From Sporomusa sp. (GTDB lineage: Bacteria > Bacillota_C > Negativicutes > Sporomusales > Sporomusaceae): a stretch of DNA of 8,411 nt. Shown here piece after piece: positions 6,216-8,411 of this stretch. Numbering within the stretch: the stretch's first letter is position 1; every line of letters starts with the position of its first letter. The stretch covers positions 1-8,411 of the forward strand of contig JAQSXM010000180.1 of the NCBI GenBank assembly GCA_029256645.1, in the 5' to 3' direction. A program made the translations under genes and the position numbers. Below the pieces are notes generated by a model. That model was not told the DNA's origin. It searched no databases and saw only the letters and a program-made list of their open reading frames with translations.

Positions 6216-7360
6216 ATGCAGACTACTAACGATACAGACAATAGGCAGCAAGGTTTGCAGCCGCAGAGCTATCTTGGCAACAAAGGACTTGTTGCTCTGT
6301 TAGGGTTGCTCAGCGCTTTTGTACCGCTTTCGACCGACATTTATCTGCCGGCGTTGCCCACCATCGCAAATTACTTCCAGGTGCATCAGTCGCTTGCCAA
6401 CCTGACCTTACTCCTGTTTTTTATTTCTTTCGGTATCGGCACGTTGTTCTGGGGGCCTATGAGCGATAAGTACGGACGGAAACCGGTGTTGCTGGCCGGT
6501 CTTATTATTTATACGGCAGCAAGTGTTTTTTGCGCTGTTTCGTTGACTATAAATCAGCTGATCTTGTCCCGGGCCTTGCAGGCATTTGGCGGGAGTGCCG
6601 CCACTGCTGTCGCGACGGCAATCGTGAAGGATGTTTATAGTGGCAGAAAACGCGAATCTGTTTTGGGACTGGTGCAGTCGATGGTGGTGATTTGCCCGGC
6701 TGTTGCCCCGGTTATCGGTGCATTTTTGTTGATGTTTACCTCCTGGAAAGGCGTTTTCCTGGTGCAGGCAGCCATCGGGCTGGTGGCGGTGGCCGGTGCG
6801 TTTGCTTTACAGGAAACGCTGGCTGAAAAAAGCACAGGTACGGTGCTCCACACGATCGGCAGACTGGGTGCGGTACTCAAAAACCCCCGCTTTACTTCTC
6901 TGTTGATTGTTTTTTCGCTGCCCGGCATAGCCGCGTTGTCATTTATTGCCGGTTCAACCTATATCTATCAAAATTCGTTTGGCCTCAGTAGTCAGGTGTA
7001 CAGCTACTACTTTGCCTTCAATGCCATCGGCATGCTGCTTGGCCCCTTGCTGTACTTGCGTTTGTCCACACCAGCGCTTTGCGCCCGCCAAGTACTTATC
7101 TGATGATGGAACAACAAAACGGCGACACCGGATCAGTGTCGTCGCTAATCAATTGTTTTGGTATTGCCCTCGGCAGTATCGGGATACTGATTGTTTCTTT
7201 TGACTGGAGTAATCTGATGGCTGTTGTTGGGGCCTTGCACCTCATTCTTGGCCTGGTATGCGGCGGGGCATGGCTATATATATCGCGGCAGGATTTTTTA
7301 AACCAGGCTTGTGAAGAGGCCGTGGACAAAGACGGAGAAGCCTTGACTGCAAATGATTAG
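6216..7360 (+). pseudogene. Bcr/CflA-type multidrug efflux MFS transporter, broken by internal deletion and frameshift
   Basis: The first frame (ATG 6216, AAAGGAG at 6201-6207) encodes 295 residues and stops at 7103. It has Bcr/CflA features: LSTDIYLPALP at the end of helix 1 and motif A GPMSDKYGRKP between helices 2 and 3. Eight helices can be counted, the last being FNAIGMLLGPLLYLRL. Homology then resumes in another frame from about 7079 to 7360, with RPPSTYLMMEQQNGDTGS and two more helices. In intact relatives about 50 residues holding helices 9 and 10 lie between these blocks, so roughly 150 bp appear to be missing and the frame changes at about 7060-7085. The normal product is a 12-helix proton-coupled exporter; this one would end after helix 8 and is probably inactive. 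An assembly error is the main alternative. It follows the MarR gene by 1 bp. Confidence 0.88.
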
Positions 7361-7370
7361 TATATAGAAT

Positions 7371-7414
7371 AAGGAAGCAACCCTCCTGTGCAGGAACGGT
7401 TGCTTCCTTGTTTT
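7371..7414 (+). terminator. Intrinsic terminator after the exporter gene
   Basis: AAGGAAGCAACC (7371-7382) pairs perfectly with 7398-7409. A second inner stem, TCCTG/CAGGA (7384-7388 with 7391-7395), caps the hairpin, and TTGTTTT follows. It starts 10 nt after the exporter stop. It may also catch the convergent reductase transcript, though the T run is poor on that strand. Confidence 0.85.
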
Positions 7415-7444
7415 GGTGAACGTCAATACGGGGGTTGCGGGCTT

Positions 7445-8125
7445 TTAACCGACCGGCTGCCCGGCGCCAATCTCGGCAACGCTCTTGGTTGCGAACCTGA
7501 CGCCCATAGCGTAGGCTTTTTCACAGTCCTGGGGAAAGACCTCTTCGCGGCGTTGCTTTTTGGCTGCTGCATCAAATGCCGTTACCACGTACTTATCATA
7601 ATCGCTAAACTGGTAAGTATCTGTGACATACAACGATTCGGTGGCTCCGAAAGTTCTGGCAAAAGCCTTTTCCGTTGTCGGGAGAATAAGATCATAGCCC
7701 CATTCGTGTACCATGTCTTGTGTGATATTCATTGTGTAAATAAAACCTACCGGTTTTTTCTTCTCAATAAGGGATGAGTAATTTTTATCATAGACCAGAT
7801 ATTGAAAGGCCATGCGCTCCATGAGTGATCTCATCTCACCGGTGACATTGCCAAGGTAAATCGGCGATCCCAGGAAAACGGCATCCGCGTTGGCGATCTT
7901 TTCCAGCACTGGTGTCAGCTCATCCTGATAAGCACATTTGCCATAACTTTTCCCGTCTTTTAATTTACAGGCAAAACAACTGATACACCCCTTGTAGCTG
8001 AGGTCATACAGATGGATGAGTTCAGTGGCAGCTCCCTGTGCGGCTGCCCCCTCCAGCGCCTTGTTCAAGAGTGTTGCTGTGTTCCAGCTTTTTCTGGGAC
8101 TGCCGTTGATGGCTAACACATTCAT
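7445..8125 (-). CDS. Flavodoxin-like NAD(P)H-dependent FMN reductase with cysteine cluster
   Basis: This 226-residue protein is a flavodoxin-fold flavin reductase of the NADPH-dependent FMN reductase/iron-sulfur flavoprotein group. The FMN phosphate loop is INGSPRKSWNTATLL (6-20), and the second flavin-contact segment is GSPIYLGNVTGEMRSLMER near 86-104. Between them is a cysteine cluster, C47-x2-C50-x2-C53-x10-C64. It resembles the [4Fe-4S] motif of archaeal iron-sulfur flavoproteins, where the last gap is shorter, so cluster binding is possible but not certain. The ATG at 8125 has AAGGAGG 8 nt upstream (8134-8140). Such proteins transfer electrons from NAD(P)H or ferredoxin to flavins, quinones or O2-derived species. 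The divergent HxlR regulator suggests redox- or electrophile-induced expression. It converges on the exporter gene. The exact substrate is unknown. Confidence 0.9.
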   Translation of the reverse strand: MNVLAINGSPRKSWNTATLLNKALEGAAAQGAATELIHLYDLSYKGCISCFACKLKDGKSYGKCAYQDELTPVLEKIANADAVFLGSPIYLGNVTGEMRSLMERMAFQYLVYDKNYSSLIEKKKPVGFIYTMNITQDMVHEWGYDLILPTTEKAFARTFGATESLYVTDTYQFSDYDKYVVTAFDAAAKKQRREEVFPQDCEKAYAMGVRFATKSVAEIGAGQPVG

Positions 8126-8169
8126 TGAAAATACCTCCTTTAATACTTGAATTTTACTTCCTGATATGT

Positions 8170-8198
8170 ATTATATATTGTTATGGGATATGAGTTAA
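8170..8198 (-). promoter_or_regulatory. Candidate promoter of the flavin reductase gene
   Basis: Read on the minus strand, TTAACT (8193-8198) is followed by a 17-bp spacer and a perfect TATAAT (8170-8175). The -35 matches four of six consensus bases. The transcript would begin near 8163, with a leader of about 40 nt to the ATG. Confidence 0.55.
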
Positions 8199-8222
8199 GT
8201 ATGAACATATTTGTTATATACT
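8195..8222 (+). promoter_or_regulatory. Possible promoter of the HxlR-family gene
   Basis: TATACT (8217-8222) is a good -10; the only -35 at a usable distance is TTAAGT (8195-8200, 16-bp spacer), which is weak. Its -35 would overlap that of the divergent reductase promoter, an arrangement in which one bound regulator could block both. Confidence 0.35.
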
Positions 8223-8251
8223 AACCTGAAAGTAAGTAAAGGAGCTATTTT

Positions 8252-8411
8252 ATGAATGATTTTGAACAAGAATACGGGAAATGTCCAATGTATTATACGT
8301 TATCGATTCTTGAAGGGAAATGGAAATGGATTATCTTATGGGAGATATTTAGGGCCGAGGTCATTAGATATAGCCATTTAAAAGCACATTTACAGCCAAT
8401 TGCCCATAAAA
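8252..8411 (+). CDS. HxlR-family (DUF24) transcriptional regulator, 5' part only
   Basis: The window ends after 53 codons with the frame still open. The ATG at 8252 has AAAGGAG at 8238-8244, 7 nt upstream. The N terminus shows HxlR hallmarks: a single conserved cysteine before proline (C11-P12, in GKCPMYYTLSIL), then LEGKWKWIILWEIF (20-33), where GKW is the family signature. RYSHLK follows in the place of the usual RF-EL. In Bacillus members such as YodB and HypR, this N-terminal cysteine senses quinones, diamide or hypochlorite by thiol modification. The divergent flavin reductase is the usual kind of target. The gene is about 35% G+C over the visible part, much lower than the other genes here. 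About half of a typical ~110-residue protein is visible. Confidence 0.88.
   Translation, partial: MNDFEQEYGKCPMYYTLSILEGKWKWIILWEIFRAEVIRYSHLKAHLQPIAHK

Noticed and set aside
7388..7777. Plus-strand open frame inside the terminator and opposite the flavin reductase
   Set aside because: It begins in the terminator hairpin loop, and the minus-strand reductase has full motif support.
1..8411. tRNA, rRNA, CRISPR array, insertion sequence or attachment site
   Set aside because: No cloverleaf-like segment, regular spaced repeats, transposase motifs or terminal inverted repeats with target duplications were recognised on either strand.

Overview
The window looks like chromosomal DNA from an anaerobic or microaerophilic Firmicute. 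I would guess a Negativicute of the Sporomusa/Pelosinus type, but this rests on gene style only. The grounds are strong AGGAGG-type ribosome binding sites, short intergenic gaps, Rho-independent hairpin terminators with T tracts, GTG/TTG starts, and a short-form CydA beside stand-alone MarR and HxlR regulators. Most of the window appears close to half G+C; the last ~290 bases are clearly A+T-rich.

Layout. (1) 37-1846, plus strand: an MhqR-like MarR regulator, a DoxX-family membrane protein and a pirin, packed as an operon and closed by a strong hairpin (1859-1902). (2) 1969-2910, plus strand: an AEC-family permease, with a candidate promoter embedded in the preceding terminator and a hairpin downstream that can work in both directions. 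(3) 5544-2961, minus strand: cydA and cydB, a two-gene cytochrome bd quinol oxidase operon. (4) 5738-7360, plus strand: a second MarR regulator, divergent from cydA, followed 1 bp later by a Bcr/CflA-type drug exporter gene broken by an internal deletion plus frameshift. (5) 8125-7445, minus strand: a flavodoxin-like NAD(P)H/FMN reductase with a cysteine cluster, divergent from the 5' end of an HxlR-family regulator that runs off the right edge (8252 onward).

How it fits together (inference): three regulator-plus-target modules (MarR/DoxX/pirin, MarR/exporter, HxlR/flavin reductase) flank an oxygen-consuming terminal oxidase. By family knowledge these are typical of defence against quinones, electrophiles, drugs and oxygen. 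No mobile element, RNA gene or CRISPR array was recognised. I do not see a clearly new system. The points most worth checking are the deleted exporter, the ~80-residue basic tail on CydB, and a well-formed promoter with repeated AATAGTTAG boxes ahead of the second MarR gene.
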